DNA of 9,057 nt from UBA993 sp964485855 (GCA_964485855.1 CAZAKI010000061.1:1-9057), one strand, 5' to 3'; positions 1 to 6,368 are shown, numbered from the stretch's first letter. Numbers and translations: made by a program. The notes: generated from the letters alone by a model not told the origin.

Positions 1-47
1 AAGAGTTTGTTCCCTTTCTGACTCATGTTAGGCCCTAATAAACAGGT

Positions 48-80
48 AAAAATCCAAACGTAAAAATCCAAAAATCCAAA
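48..80. repeat. Three copies of AAAAATCCAAA
   Basis: The 11-base unit AAAAATCCAAA occurs at 48-58, 62-72 and 70-80; the last two overlap by three bases. The array is A-rich and lies just upstream of the plus-strand promoter at 104-132. It could be an upstream activating sequence, a protein binding array or simple slippage. Nothing in the sequence decides between these. Confidence 0.5.
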
Positions 81-103
81 TGATTTAAGCCCTTTAAATG
101 GTA

Positions 104-132
104 TTGACTAATTAGCATACAACCTGTAAAAT
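104..132 (+). promoter_or_regulatory. Sigma-A type promoter TTGACT-N17-TAAAAT
   Basis: The -35 hexamer TTGACT is at 104-109 and the -10 hexamer TAAAAT at 127-132, separated by exactly 17 bases. Each differs from consensus at one position. Transcription would start near 139 and run into three hairpins rather than into a protein gene. An A-rich repeat lies upstream. Confidence 0.55.
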
Positions 133-138
133 TCTACG

Positions 139-259
139 TAGGTATTAAAACCCGTTTTTGCACTGCAAAAACGGTAATATTAGCTCCCCACCTTTGGTTT
201 TACCAACGGTGGGCCGATTAACCCTAAGGAGTTGGCGAAATGTCAACTCCTTGTTTTAT
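139..259 (+). ncRNA. Candidate structured small RNA with three hairpins
   Basis: Downstream of the promoter at 104-132 lie three hairpins in a row. Hairpin 1 (152-174) is a perfect inverted repeat with 11-base arms around one central base, folding in practice as a 9-10 bp stem with a small loop. Hairpin 2 (187-213) has 12-base arms with one mismatch and a TTT loop. Hairpin 3 (226-252) has 9-base arms, AAGGAGTTG and CAACTCCTT, followed by GTTTTAT, which could terminate the transcript near 259. Hairpin 3 also buries a Shine-Dalgarno-like AAGGAG and puts an ATG (240-242) in its loop; a 17-codon frame from that ATG runs antisense into the NYN gene. I do not recognise the fold as a known RNA family. 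Read on the minus strand, hairpin 1 is followed by GTTTTAATA and could instead help terminate the NYN gene. Confidence 0.35.
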
Positions 260-774
260 AGCCAACAGTCGTCATAAGTTTTATCTATCGTAATAACTCT
301 GTCAACTGTGTCCCTGAGGTGATAGCATTTTTGTCCCGGAACTACAACTAACTCAACATGTTTTGCCAAATCTTTTACTTCTTGGACAACCTGAGCCAGA
401 TCTGCGTCTCCACTGATTAAGATAGCTACATCATATTGATCTTTGTAAGCTTTTGTTATCATATCCACCGCAATATTCACATCAGTTCCTTTTTCTTTTT
501 TTGATCCATCTGCGTTGTTCTGTAGTCTGCCTAATTTTATTTCAAAGCAGTCGATACGCTTGATTCTTTCAAAGAATTTTTGTTGCTTTCTATATTCTTC
601 TTCATTCATATTCCTATCAATCGGAGAATTATAATAATACGTCCTTATGAGTTCCCTATCGTTTCCTGTTAATTTATCTACTAATAATGCAAAATCTATT
701 TGTGTCTTTTTGTAGTGCTGTTTTAAATTATGGTAAAAATTACTGCCGTCAATAAATAGCATTACTCTTTTCAC
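256..774 (-). CDS. NYN-domain (LabA/DUF88-like) putative ribonuclease
   Basis: This encodes a 172-residue single-domain NYN protein, a PIN-like metal-dependent nuclease fold. The acidic-site motifs are all visible: FIDGSNFYH near residue 7 (D9), GTDVNIAVD at 96-104 (D98, D104) and ISGDADL at 120-126 (D123, D125), followed by a buried strand VELVVVPG. Family members are thought to cleave or bind RNA; the substrate here is unknown. The frame stays open upstream to 888, but I place the start at the GTG at 774-772. It has GAGGTG six bases ahead and leaves only three residues before the first core strand. The gene stands alone. A dyad, TTTGAT-4-ATCAAA, lies upstream at 817-832, but no clear promoter was found. 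The stop is TAA, and the candidate structured RNA converges on this 3' end. The fold assignment is firm; the biological role is not. Confidence 0.88.
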   Translation of the reverse strand: MKRVMLFIDGSNFYHNLKQHYKKTQIDFALLVDKLTGNDRELIRTYYYNSPIDRNMNEEEYRKQQKFFERIKRIDCFEIKLGRLQNNADGSKKEKGTDVNIAVDMITKAYKDQYDVAILISGDADLAQVVQEVKDLAKHVELVVVPGQKCYHLRDTVDRVITIDKTYDDCWL

Positions 775-1141
775 TTCAGCCACCTCAGTTAGTAGATTTC
801 CTGCTGCCAATTTTACTTTGATCATCATCAAAATGATTAACGAGTTATTATTTCTGCAACCCGGTGTATATTCCCTTTTTTGACGCAATATTTATTCTAT
901 TATTCCACACAAATTATGCCAGGTTGCAGGATTCGCATCATTCATCGATATAACCGGCCCACAAAAGATTTTAACTACTTGCTGACTCCATCTACAAAAC
1001 TTGTTTCTCTATTTCCTTATGAATTACATACCAATCCTCTCCGACACATAAGTGGCACTCTGATGGTGTTGATCAGATCATCAGTTAGGATTTTTTAGAC
1101 CGGTAAAGCGGGGGTAAGCTGCTGAGGCCTGGATAAGGTTT
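775..1141. other. Intergenic region without a recognisable gene
   Basis: I found no convincing gene in these 367 bases. There is a perfect dyad TTTGAT-catc-ATCAAA (817-832) ahead of the NYN gene. A longer inverted repeat has CTGCAACC (854-861) matching GGTTGCAG (922-929); similarity extends to about 13 bases with two mismatches. A weak hairpin with arms CTGATG (1060-1065) and CATCAG (1079-1084) has six Ts starting seven bases later (1091-1096). The one long open plus-strand frame starts at a TTG with no ribosome binding site. The inverted repeat could be a degraded insertion-element end, but no transposase is present. Confidence 0.4.
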
Positions 1142-1180
1142 AGAGGGACTGCCGATCTGCATGAGGCCGGCAGTCCCTCT
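1142..1180 (-). terminator. Hairpin downstream of the HAAS-domain gene
   Basis: A perfect 13-bp inverted repeat (1142-1154 and 1168-1180, starting AGAGGGACTGCCG) with a 13-base loop ends four bases from the HAAS stop codon. By position it should end the PadR-HAAS operon. However, the minus-strand 3' flank (AAACCTTA) is poor in T, while the plus-strand flank (TCTTTATT) is richer. It may act in both directions or mainly stabilise the mRNA. Confidence 0.6.
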
Positions 1181-1183
1181 TCT

Positions 1184-2182
1184 TTATTGCTGATAGCGAA
1201 AGGACTTGTACAGGTTTACTGCTGAGTCGATTAAAAAGGCCAGAGCAACAATGGCAATAAGACCTGTGAGTACCTGACCCCATAGCGCTGAGGGATCGGC
1301 CCCGCCGGGGATTAAGCCAACCTCAGACCAAAAGGCAAAGAAGGAGTCACTCCACAGGCCTTCTCCCCTGATGAAGAGGACGAATAACCCGAATGATAAG
1401 AGGTTGAAAGCGAGGTTGGCCAGAGCCAGCCCCCTGGTCCATTTTCGGATCACCAGTTTCAGCGACTCTTTAATCATGCCTAAGGCGAGCATGATATTAA
1501 TTAAGGGGAGCAGGGCGCGAAAGCCTTCGGGATCAAAGAGGGGGATTAGCCGCATGGGCCCGTCATCGCTGAAGTTGTAGATCCCGATCAGGTGCTCGGC
1601 TGTATTGAACAGAATCAGAGCCAGCACCGCAAAGAGCAGCCCAACCAGCGGTTCAGCGGGTTTGATGGCCAGGTTTTTATCGGGCAGTTCGGGCAAATCG
1701 GCCGGGTTCCAGCTTTCAGTTTTGAGCTCTTCACTGATCGAAACGTTATGATGCTCGATAATCGCAAAGATCACGGTGATCCAGGCAAATACCTGCAGGA
1801 GGGCTCCGAACAGGGCGCTAAAGTAATCGATGAAGAGTTTAGCGATGCTTTCCGGCGGTTCGACAAAGAAGCCGATCGTCATCGCCAGGGTGATGCCAAA
1901 GGCAACTGCGGCGATGACAATTTTAAGCACCAAAAAGTAGGTTTCAAAGTTTTCAGGTCCAATCAGATAGTTTCTTTTAGCCCGGTAGCGATCGGCAAGC
2001 AGGGCCGGATCGCCTAATTCGAGCAGAACCTGGTCAATATCTTTTTCGGTTGCCTTGCCATTTTTCACCTGTTCGGCAAGCATATCTTCAATCAGGCTGC
2101 GCAGCTCCTGTTCAAGATCACTGCGCTGCTTTTGCGGCAGCCTTTTTGTTACGGCATAAATATATCTTTCCACTTTCTCCAC
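1184..2182 (-). CDS. HAAS-domain multi-pass membrane protein, partner of PadR
   Basis: This 332-residue protein starts with a cytoplasmic HAAS-like domain (about residues 1-70). It is helical and charged, opens VERYIYAVTKRLP, and has the typical LxELGDPALLADRYR ending at 53-67. About six hydrophobic segments follow (roughly 82-107, 113-143, 178-200, 222-246, 251-272 and 301-325), with a long soluble loop at about 145-175. HAAS proteins are commonly encoded with PadR repressors and are proposed to be membrane signalling partners; the signal here is unknown. The gene starts with GTG only two bases after the PadR stop, with AAAGGGG inside the PadR 3' end as ribosome binding site, so the two are translationally coupled and share the promoter at 2553-2582. 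I see no permease or enzyme motif in the membrane part. The N-terminal assignment is solid; the transmembrane part is unassigned. Confidence 0.82.
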   Translation of the reverse strand: MEKVERYIYAVTKRLPQKQRSDLEQELRSLIEDMLAEQVKNGKATEKDIDQVLLELGDPALLADRYRAKRNYLIGPENFETYFLVLKIVIAAVAFGITLAMTIGFFVEPPESIAKLFIDYFSALFGALLQVFAWITVIFAIIEHHNVSISEELKTESWNPADLPELPDKNLAIKPAEPLVGLLFAVLALILFNTAEHLIGIYNFSDDGPMRLIPLFDPEGFRALLPLINIMLALGMIKESLKLVIRKWTRGLALANLAFNLLSFGLFVLFIRGEGLWSDSFFAFWSEVGLIPGGADPSALWGQVLTGLIAIVALAFLIDSAVNLYKSFRYQQ

Positions 2183-2184
2183 TC

Positions 2185-2532
2185 TTAATTACCCCTTTCA
2201 CCTTTAACTAAAGCTGTTATACTGGCTGATATTTTCTGCCACTCAACGATCAGCTCTGCGTATATTTTCTGGCCCTGATCGCTTAGTTTGTAATACTTCC
2301 GCGGCCTGTTTTCACTGGTATCCCAGGTGCTGTCGAGCAGCCCCTGTTTTTCAAGCCGCCGGAGCAGGGGATAGAGGGTGCCCGGTTCAATGGGAAAACC
2401 TTCCTGCTCCAAGGTTTGCACCAGGGAATAGCCGTACTCTGATACGGTCAACCTGCTGAGCACGCCCAGGATTAAAACCCCTCTGCGCATCTCCAGCACA
2501 ATCGCGCTTAATTGATCAGCGGTCTCGCCCAT
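2185..2532 (-). CDS. PadR-family transcriptional repressor
   Basis: This 115-residue winged-helix regulator has the diagnostic PadR core. LRRGVLILGVLS-like helix 1 (here MRRGVLILGVLSRL) is followed by YGYSLVQTLEQ, then the recognition region PGTLYPLLRRLEKQGLL and the wing RPRKYYKLSDQG. The C-terminal helix (about 85-110) would form the dimer. I choose the ATG at 2532-2530, with AGGAGG seven bases upstream; the GTG immediately before it is in frame but only four bases from the Shine-Dalgarno. The gene heads a two-gene operon with the HAAS membrane protein. Its promoter carries a dyad between -35 and -10, as expected for autorepression. The inducer cannot be read from the sequence; many PadR proteins respond to phenolics, drugs or envelope stress. 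Confidence 0.93.
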   Translation of the reverse strand: MGETADQLSAIVLEMRRGVLILGVLSRLTVSEYGYSLVQTLEQEGFPIEPGTLYPLLRRLEKQGLLDSTWDTSENRPRKYYKLSDQGQKIYAELIVEWQKISASITALVKGERGN

Positions 2533-2552
2533 CACTTCACCTCCTGAGGGGT

Positions 2553-2582
2553 ATTATAGTGTATGCTACACAGTATTGTCAA
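2553..2582 (-). promoter_or_regulatory. padR promoter with dyad operator in the spacer
   Basis: On the minus strand TTGACA (2582-2577) and TATAAT (2558-2553) are both perfect consensus with an 18-base spacer. The spacer holds the dyad GTGTA-3-TACAC (2559-2571), with further symmetric TA pairs two bases outside each arm. A very AT-rich stretch lies upstream at 2583-2615 and could be an UP element. The predicted start (about 2546) leaves the AGGAGG almost at the 5' end of the mRNA. A PadR dimer on this dyad would block RNA polymerase directly. Confidence 0.75.
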
Positions 2583-2633
2583 TACCATATTATAAAATAT
2601 TTTTTACATAGATGTAACACATATTAATAAGAA

Positions 2634-2657
2634 GCGGGAAGGAATAATCCTTCCCGC
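2634..2657 (-). terminator. Rho-independent terminator after the AraC/GyrI gene
   Basis: A perfect 9-bp GC-rich stem, GCGGGAAGG and CCTTCCCGC, encloses a six-base loop. On the minus strand it is followed by TTCTTATTAAT. It sits 29 bases after the AraC stop and separates that transcript from the padR promoter downstream. Confidence 0.8.
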
Positions 2658-2685
2658 CTGGTTTGAAGGTTCGATTTAGTACAGG

Positions 2686-3687
2686 TTAGAGGGGTTTAAC
2701 ACCGATACAGATATCGACAATTGATTTACCCTGAGGGTGGGTTTTCGGATCATTATGGTACATCTCAAAGCAGGGACGATCATCGGGCTGGTAGCCGCTC
2801 TCGGGGAGCCAGGTCCGGTAGACCCAATCCCAGGCCTCCTGGTATTCAGTATCGCTCAGCTCAAAACGGGCCAGGGCGTACTTGCCGGCCGGTAAGGTCA
2901 TTTTGCCGATTTCACCATCAACCGCCGTGTCTTCAGGAACCGAAATTGATACACTGACTCTTAACTTGGATTCATCGGTGATATCCGGGTTGTCATGGTA
3001 GATGATGATTGTTTTTGTTTCCGGGTAACGTAACAGGTTGCGGGGCCCGGCCCACTGAAACAGTTTGTTAAAAAGATTCTCAAACAGCTTGCCGTCTCCC
3101 TTGTAAGGCCCCACATAGCGCACGTAGGCCAGGGTTGTTTCCGGCAGATCCTTTACTTCAACTACCCTGTTTTCATTTTCCATCATTTCATACCTCCAGA
3201 TTTGAATGTTGTTCTTGTATTCAATATAGAGGTTTGCTGCCGGAGTTGCCTTTCCGCCGTTGCGATTTAGTTGTCCCAGGTTGCGATCCGGATCGTTTGG
3301 TATCTTGTTTTGCAGACAGGCAGCATGACCAAGATCGCGCCAGGCGGACGCCGTGTAATTGAAATATTGCTTAAAACTTTTGGCAAAAGATGATGAATTA
3401 CTGAAACCACATTCCAGGGCAATATCGGCCACCGGGCGGGCCGGGTCGTTCAGCAACAGGGTGGCAGCCTTCTCGAGCCTTAATCTCTGGATAAACTGAA
3501 AGAGCGACTCCCCGGTAAAAGTATAAAAAATGCGGTGGAAATGATACTTGGAGAAGCCGGCAACAGAGGCAATGGCCTCAAGGGTGAAGTTCTCATCGAG
3601 GTTACTTTCGATATAATCAACGGCCAGATTGATCCTGGCCCGGTACTGCTCGGCTGTTCGTTTTCTGCGTGCGTTCTCTGCTTTCAA
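2686..3687 (-). CDS. AraC-family regulator fused to a GyrI-like ligand-binding domain
   Basis: This 333-residue regulator has two parts. Residues about 18-118 are an AraC DNA-binding domain with two helix-turn-helix motifs: FTLEAIASVAGFSKYHFHRIF at 34-54 and PVADIALECGFSNSSSFAKSF at 85-105. A low-complexity linker (about 125-160) leads to a GyrI-like effector-binding domain at about 170-333, starting NRVVEVKDLPETTLAYVRYVGP. This is the SbmC/Rob/BmrR fold that binds amphipathic or drug-like molecules. The start is a TTG at 3687-3685, since a stop codon lies two codons upstream and no earlier start exists; GAGAGGA lies about ten bases ahead, so initiation is probably weak. An internal start at 3186 has a much better site. 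The gene follows the aldehyde dehydrogenase by 73 bases with no strong terminator between, so co-transcription is likely. Confidence 0.9.
   Translation of the reverse strand: MKAENARRKRTAEQYRARINLAVDYIESNLDENFTLEAIASVAGFSKYHFHRIFYTFTGESLFQFIQRLRLEKAATLLLNDPARPVADIALECGFSNSSSFAKSFKQYFNYTASAWRDLGHAACLQNKIPNDPDRNLGQLNRNGGKATPAANLYIEYKNNIQIWRYEMMENENRVVEVKDLPETTLAYVRYVGPYKGDGKLFENLFNKLFQWAGPRNLLRYPETKTIIIYHDNPDITDESKLRVSVSISVPEDTAVDGEIGKMTLPAGKYALARFELSDTEYQEAWDWVYRTWLPESGYQPDDRPCFEMYHNDPKTHPQGKSIVDICIGVKPL
3181..3197 (-). promoter_or_regulatory. Internal Shine-Dalgarno and double ATG inside the AraC/GyrI gene
   Basis: At the boundary between the linker and the GyrI domain (residues 164-169, WRYEMM) the minus strand reads GGAGG, six bases, then ATGATG. 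That is a strong ribosome binding site with ideal spacing, better than the one at the TTG start. Initiation at 3186 would yield a free 166-residue GyrI domain ending at 2686. This is a prediction from sequence; a site of this kind can arise by chance from Trp-Arg codons. Confidence 0.5.
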
Positions 3688-3760
3688 CCGTTAATCGTCC
3701 TCTCTTATACTGACTGGGATCCCTTTAGTCTCTATTAACAAAAGCGATAAGCCACCAATT

Positions 3761-5140
3761 TTACCGGAGCAGCAGTTTGCGCAGCTGCTGGTGGATGTTT
3801 CCGTAAGGTGGATACTTCTGTGCGAAATCAAAACAGAAGCCTTTAGCGAGAATCGCTTTCTGGTGTGAGAAGGCATCGAAACTGAAACGGCCATGGTAAT
3901 TGCCGATACCGCTTGTTCCCCTGCCGCCGAAAGGCAGGTTATGATTGACCAGGTGGAAGAGGGTATCGTTAACACAGCCTCCGCCAAACTGGACATTTTT
4001 GAGCAGCCTGTCAACAAGGGTCCGGTCTTTTGAAAAGAGATAAAAAGCCAGCGGGTTGGGATTTAAGGCAATGATCTTTTCAATCTCTTCGGCAGTCGCA
4101 AATTCAATGACCGGCAAAATAGGGCCAAATATTTCATCCTGCATCACGGGGGTTTCCAAATTGGATACTTCGATGATTGTCGGCTCAAAATAAAGCTTTT
4201 CCTTGTTGAAGCTGCCACCGGCGATGATCTTGCCGTCACTTAAATAGCTGCTTAACCGTTCCAGCTCTTTAAGGTTGACGATGCGCCCGTAATCCGGGCT
4301 TTTCTGCGGATCGGGTCCGAAGAAAGCATGGAGGCAGCTGATCATTTGCTCATAAACTGCTGCTTTGATAGCTTTGTGAACAACCAGGTAGTCGGGTGCG
4401 ATGCAGATCTGCCCGGCGTTCATGTATTTGGACCAGAGGATTCTTTTAACCGCCACTTCCAGGTTAATGTTCTGATCAACGATACAGGGGCTTTTACCGC
4501 CGAGCTCGAGGGTGATGGAGGCGAGGTTTTTAGCCGCTTTTTCCATGACCAGTTTGCCCGTGCCCGGGCTCCCGGTAAAGAAAACCTTGTCATATTTTTG
4601 ATCAAGCAGTCTTTGCCCGTCTTGATCGCTGTCATCAAGAACTGCAATATATTGCTCGTCAAAGGCAGTATTGATGATGCTTTTTATCGCTTCGGCAGTG
4701 GCCGGAGTTTTGCGGGAGGCTTTTAAAACAGCACAGTTACCTGCGGCAATAGCTCCCACCAGGGGAAGCAGGGTTAACTGCAAGGGGAAGTTCCACGGCC
4801 CGATAATCAGGGCAATACCAAAAGGTTCGCTTAAGATATAGCTCCTTGATGGGAAGGTTGCCAGGGAACCTCTTACTTTTCGCGGCCTGACCCATTTTTT
4901 TAGATGCTTAAGGGCATGATTCAACTCAAGCAGGGTAAAGCCGGTTTCTGAAGTGTAGGTCTCCAGTAAGGGTTTGCCTAAGTCTGCTGTTAAAGCTCTA
5001 TTGATGACTTCTTCATGGTCGATGATTGATGTTTTAAGTTTGTGCAGGGCCTCAAGGCGAAAGTTGACATCTAAGGTTTGCCCGCCTCCAAAGAATTGCC
5101 GCTGCTTCTTAAAAACATCGCTGATTATTTTCTCCTGCAT
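3761..5140 (-). CDS. NAD(P)-dependent aldehyde dehydrogenase, class 3 type
   Basis: This 459-residue enzyme has the length and motif order of class 3 (ALDH3-like) aldehyde dehydrogenases, which oxidise aldehydes to carboxylates. The oxyanion-hole Asn is in GPWNFPLQL (N117). The cofactor-binding FTGSPGTGK is at 188-196. The general base Glu is in LELGGKSP (E212) and the catalytic Cys in NAGQICIAPDY (C246). The cofactor-contact motif DEIFGPILPV is at 335-344, and LPFGGRGTSGIGNYHG lies near 402-417. All key residues are present, so it should be active. There is no C-terminal membrane tail. The ATG start has AAGGAGG six bases upstream. No convincing promoter was found in the AT-rich leader. The AraC/GyrI regulator follows it. 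Substrate specificity is not readable; family members take fatty or aromatic aldehydes. Confidence 0.95.
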   Translation of the reverse strand: MQEKIISDVFKKQRQFFGGGQTLDVNFRLEALHKLKTSIIDHEEVINRALTADLGKPLLETYTSETGFTLLELNHALKHLKKWVRPRKVRGSLATFPSRSYILSEPFGIALIIGPWNFPLQLTLLPLVGAIAAGNCAVLKASRKTPATAEAIKSIINTAFDEQYIAVLDDSDQDGQRLLDQKYDKVFFTGSPGTGKLVMEKAAKNLASITLELGGKSPCIVDQNINLEVAVKRILWSKYMNAGQICIAPDYLVVHKAIKAAVYEQMISCLHAFFGPDPQKSPDYGRIVNLKELERLSSYLSDGKIIAGGSFNKEKLYFEPTIIEVSNLETPVMQDEIFGPILPVIEFATAEEIEKIIALNPNPLAFYLFSKDRTLVDRLLKNVQFGGGCVNDTLFHLVNHNLPFGGRGTSGIGNYHGRFSFDAFSHQKAILAKGFCFDFAQKYPPYGNIHQQLRKLLLR

Positions 5141-5439
5141 CGGGAGCCTCCTTATGAAGCATTTTGTTTAGCCTGCGTAATTAATCATTCATCTATTTCA
5201 TCTTATTAATCACTTTTATGCCCACATCCAGAATTCTACATCATCAACAATGTTTCCTTTTATTAGTATTTACCATAATTAATCTAAAGCTCCCCGGGAT
5301 CGCAATCTGAATAGGAAGAGCAGGACATGCAAGTTTTAAAGACCTGTTTTTCTCATTTAAGTGCAGGTATAATGAATAAGGTGCATTAAAGTACGACCAT
5401 GATATGACAGGGATTTGGTCTGACTAGAGGAGTGGGGTA
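5141..5439. other. Divergent intergenic region
   Basis: This separates the minus-strand aldehyde dehydrogenase from the plus-strand small ORF. The left half is AT-rich leader for the dehydrogenase without an obvious -35/-10 pair. The right half has the plus-strand -10 at 5368-5373 and a short inverted repeat, ACCTG (5342-5346) with CAGGT (5364-5368), overlapping it. I see no coding frame or RNA gene. Confidence 0.4.
5345..5373 (+). promoter_or_regulatory. Probable promoter for the small ORF and methyltransferase
   Basis: A perfect TATAAT is at 5368-5373. The matching -35 region is poor (TGTTTT at 17-base spacing, positions 5345-5350), so an activator may be needed. A short inverted repeat, ACCTG/CAGGT, straddles the -35 region and touches the -10. 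Start of transcription near 5380 would leave about 60 bases of leader before the ATG at 5440. Confidence 0.35.
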
Positions 5440-5631
5440 ATGAAAAAAGCTGCGGCAGTAGAGCTGCTCAGGGCTAACGAATATGAAGTGCCTTTTCAGA
5501 TTTGGGATTTACCCCGCTGGACAGAGCCTGCCTGAAAATACTTATCCGGGGAACCTGGATGTGACTGTACAGGTTTAACCTTTAGGAACAACGGGGAAAA
5601 TTTACTAAATTATGTTTCCAGGTATGATTAG
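5440..5631 (+). pseudogene. Small ORF interrupted by an in-frame TGA (nonsense or recoding)
   Basis: A well-placed GAGGAG seven bases upstream leads into ATG at 5440. The frame reads 31 residues (MKKAAAVELLRANEYEVPF, then QIWDLPRWTEPA) to a TGA at 5533-5535. It then stays open for 32 more codons (KYLSGEPGCDCTGLTFRNNG and on to NYVSRYD) to a TAG at 5629-5631. The part after the TGA looks protein-like and contains a Cys-x-Cys. A 6-bp inverted repeat AACCTG/CAGGTT (5552-5557 and 5570-5575) lies 16-40 bases after the TGA, within the distance range described for bacterial SECIS elements. Three readings are open: a 31-residue peptide, a gene with a Trp-to-stop mutation, or a selenocysteine or readthrough product of 63 residues. 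I do not recognise the family. The methyltransferase gene starts 45 bases downstream. Confidence 0.4.
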
Positions 5632-5676
5632 TATGCCCGGTCAGAACAGGTAAAAAAACAGAAAGGTAAAGATGAA

Positions 5677-6288
5677 ATGCTGAACGCAGATTTATGCCGA
5701 ATTCAGTTGTTACCTTTGACTGCCGGCGTTATATTGTTCTTCGTGGCAGGTATCTTCGACCAGGGGCCATTTCCTAAACTAACTCTGAAACAAAAGAATA
5801 TCCTGTGGAGCGCCATTCTGACCATTCTTTGCCTTGCCAGTTTCCCGGTTAACCCCCTGGTTTTGACCGGAATTGTCAAGGTAAAAACATACCCCCTGTT
5901 ATTTGCAATCGGCTGGGTTACCTGGGCCTGTGGCATGGTGCTGGTGATGGCGCCCATTGTGATGTTCCCCAGGCATGGCGGTGTTCCCAAAGGCAAGTCG
6001 TTTGTAGCGACAACGCGCCTGGTTGATCGAGGCCTTTATGCCATAGTGAGGCATCCGCAATATACCGGTGGTATTTTATCGATTTTCTTAACTACTTTCT
6101 TATGGTATCCGCATTGGCTATTTGGGGTGCTTGGCGTGATCGGCACGATCGTCATCTACATCAGTTGCCGGCTGGAAGACCAATACCTGATTGAAAAGTT
6201 TGGCGACGATTACAGGGCTTATATGGAAAGGGTGCCGGGAATGAATTTTATTTTAGGGATTTTTAGGTTACTGCATGGAACTTTTTAA
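5677..6288 (+). CDS. Isoprenylcysteine/phospholipid methyltransferase-like membrane protein
   Basis: This 203-residue integral membrane protein belongs to the ICMT/PEMT-like superfamily of SAM-dependent methyltransferases. The signature RHPQYTGG is at 125-132, followed by a hydrophobic hairpin (about 134-163) and then ED with YLIEKFGDDYRAYMERVP at 170-187; the conserved Glu (E167), Tyr residues and Pro match the family cofactor site. N-terminal membrane segments fall at about 10-27, 44-63 and 72-96. Bacterial members rarely have a known substrate; small lipids, isoprenoids or xenobiotics have been proposed. The ATG at 5677 has a modest AAAGG about ten bases upstream. It is probably in one transcript with the small ORF before it and perhaps with the SIMPL gene 80 bases later, since I find no terminator between them. 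A perfect palindrome, TTAATCGATTAA (6285-6296), overlaps its stop codon. Confidence 0.85.
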   Translation: MLNADLCRIQLLPLTAGVILFFVAGIFDQGPFPKLTLKQKNILWSAILTILCLASFPVNPLVLTGIVKVKTYPLLFAIGWVTWACGMVLVMAPIVMFPRHGGVPKGKSFVATTRLVDRGLYAIVRHPQYTGGILSIFLTTFLWYPHWLFGVLGVIGTIVIYISCRLEDQYLIEKFGDDYRAYMERVPGMNFILGIFRLLHGTF

Positions 6289-6368
6289 TCGATTAAATAA
6301 TCACTCTTAACAGAACGGTTTACCAACGAGTTGATTGGTATTGCCAAGCTTAAAAGGGGGTTTTTCAG

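Noticed and set aside
775..888. N-terminal extension of the NYN frame
   Set aside because: The extra 38 codons have no good ribosome binding site, look non-conserved and run through upstream dyads; the GTG at 774 has a proper Shine-Dalgarno and directly precedes the first core strand.
1060..1096. Terminator-like hairpin with six Ts on the plus strand
   Set aside because: The 6-bp stem is AT-rich and the T-run starts six bases after the stem; no plus-strand gene precedes it.
880..1098. Open plus-strand frame of 72 residues
   Set aside because: It starts with TTG without a ribosome binding site, shows no recognisable domain, and has an unremarkable composition; most likely a chance frame in intergenic DNA.
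1592..2017. Plus-strand frame of 141 residues opposite the HAAS gene
   Set aside because: It is an antisense shadow of the well-supported membrane protein gene; no domain and no ribosome binding site.
3691..4017. Minus-strand frame of 108 residues overlapping the aldehyde dehydrogenase 3' end
   Set aside because: It lies in another frame of a gene with complete catalytic motifs, and its translation shows low-complexity shadow composition.
4328..4726. Plus-strand frame of 132 residues inside the aldehyde dehydrogenase
   Set aside because: Antisense shadow of the enzyme's catalytic region.
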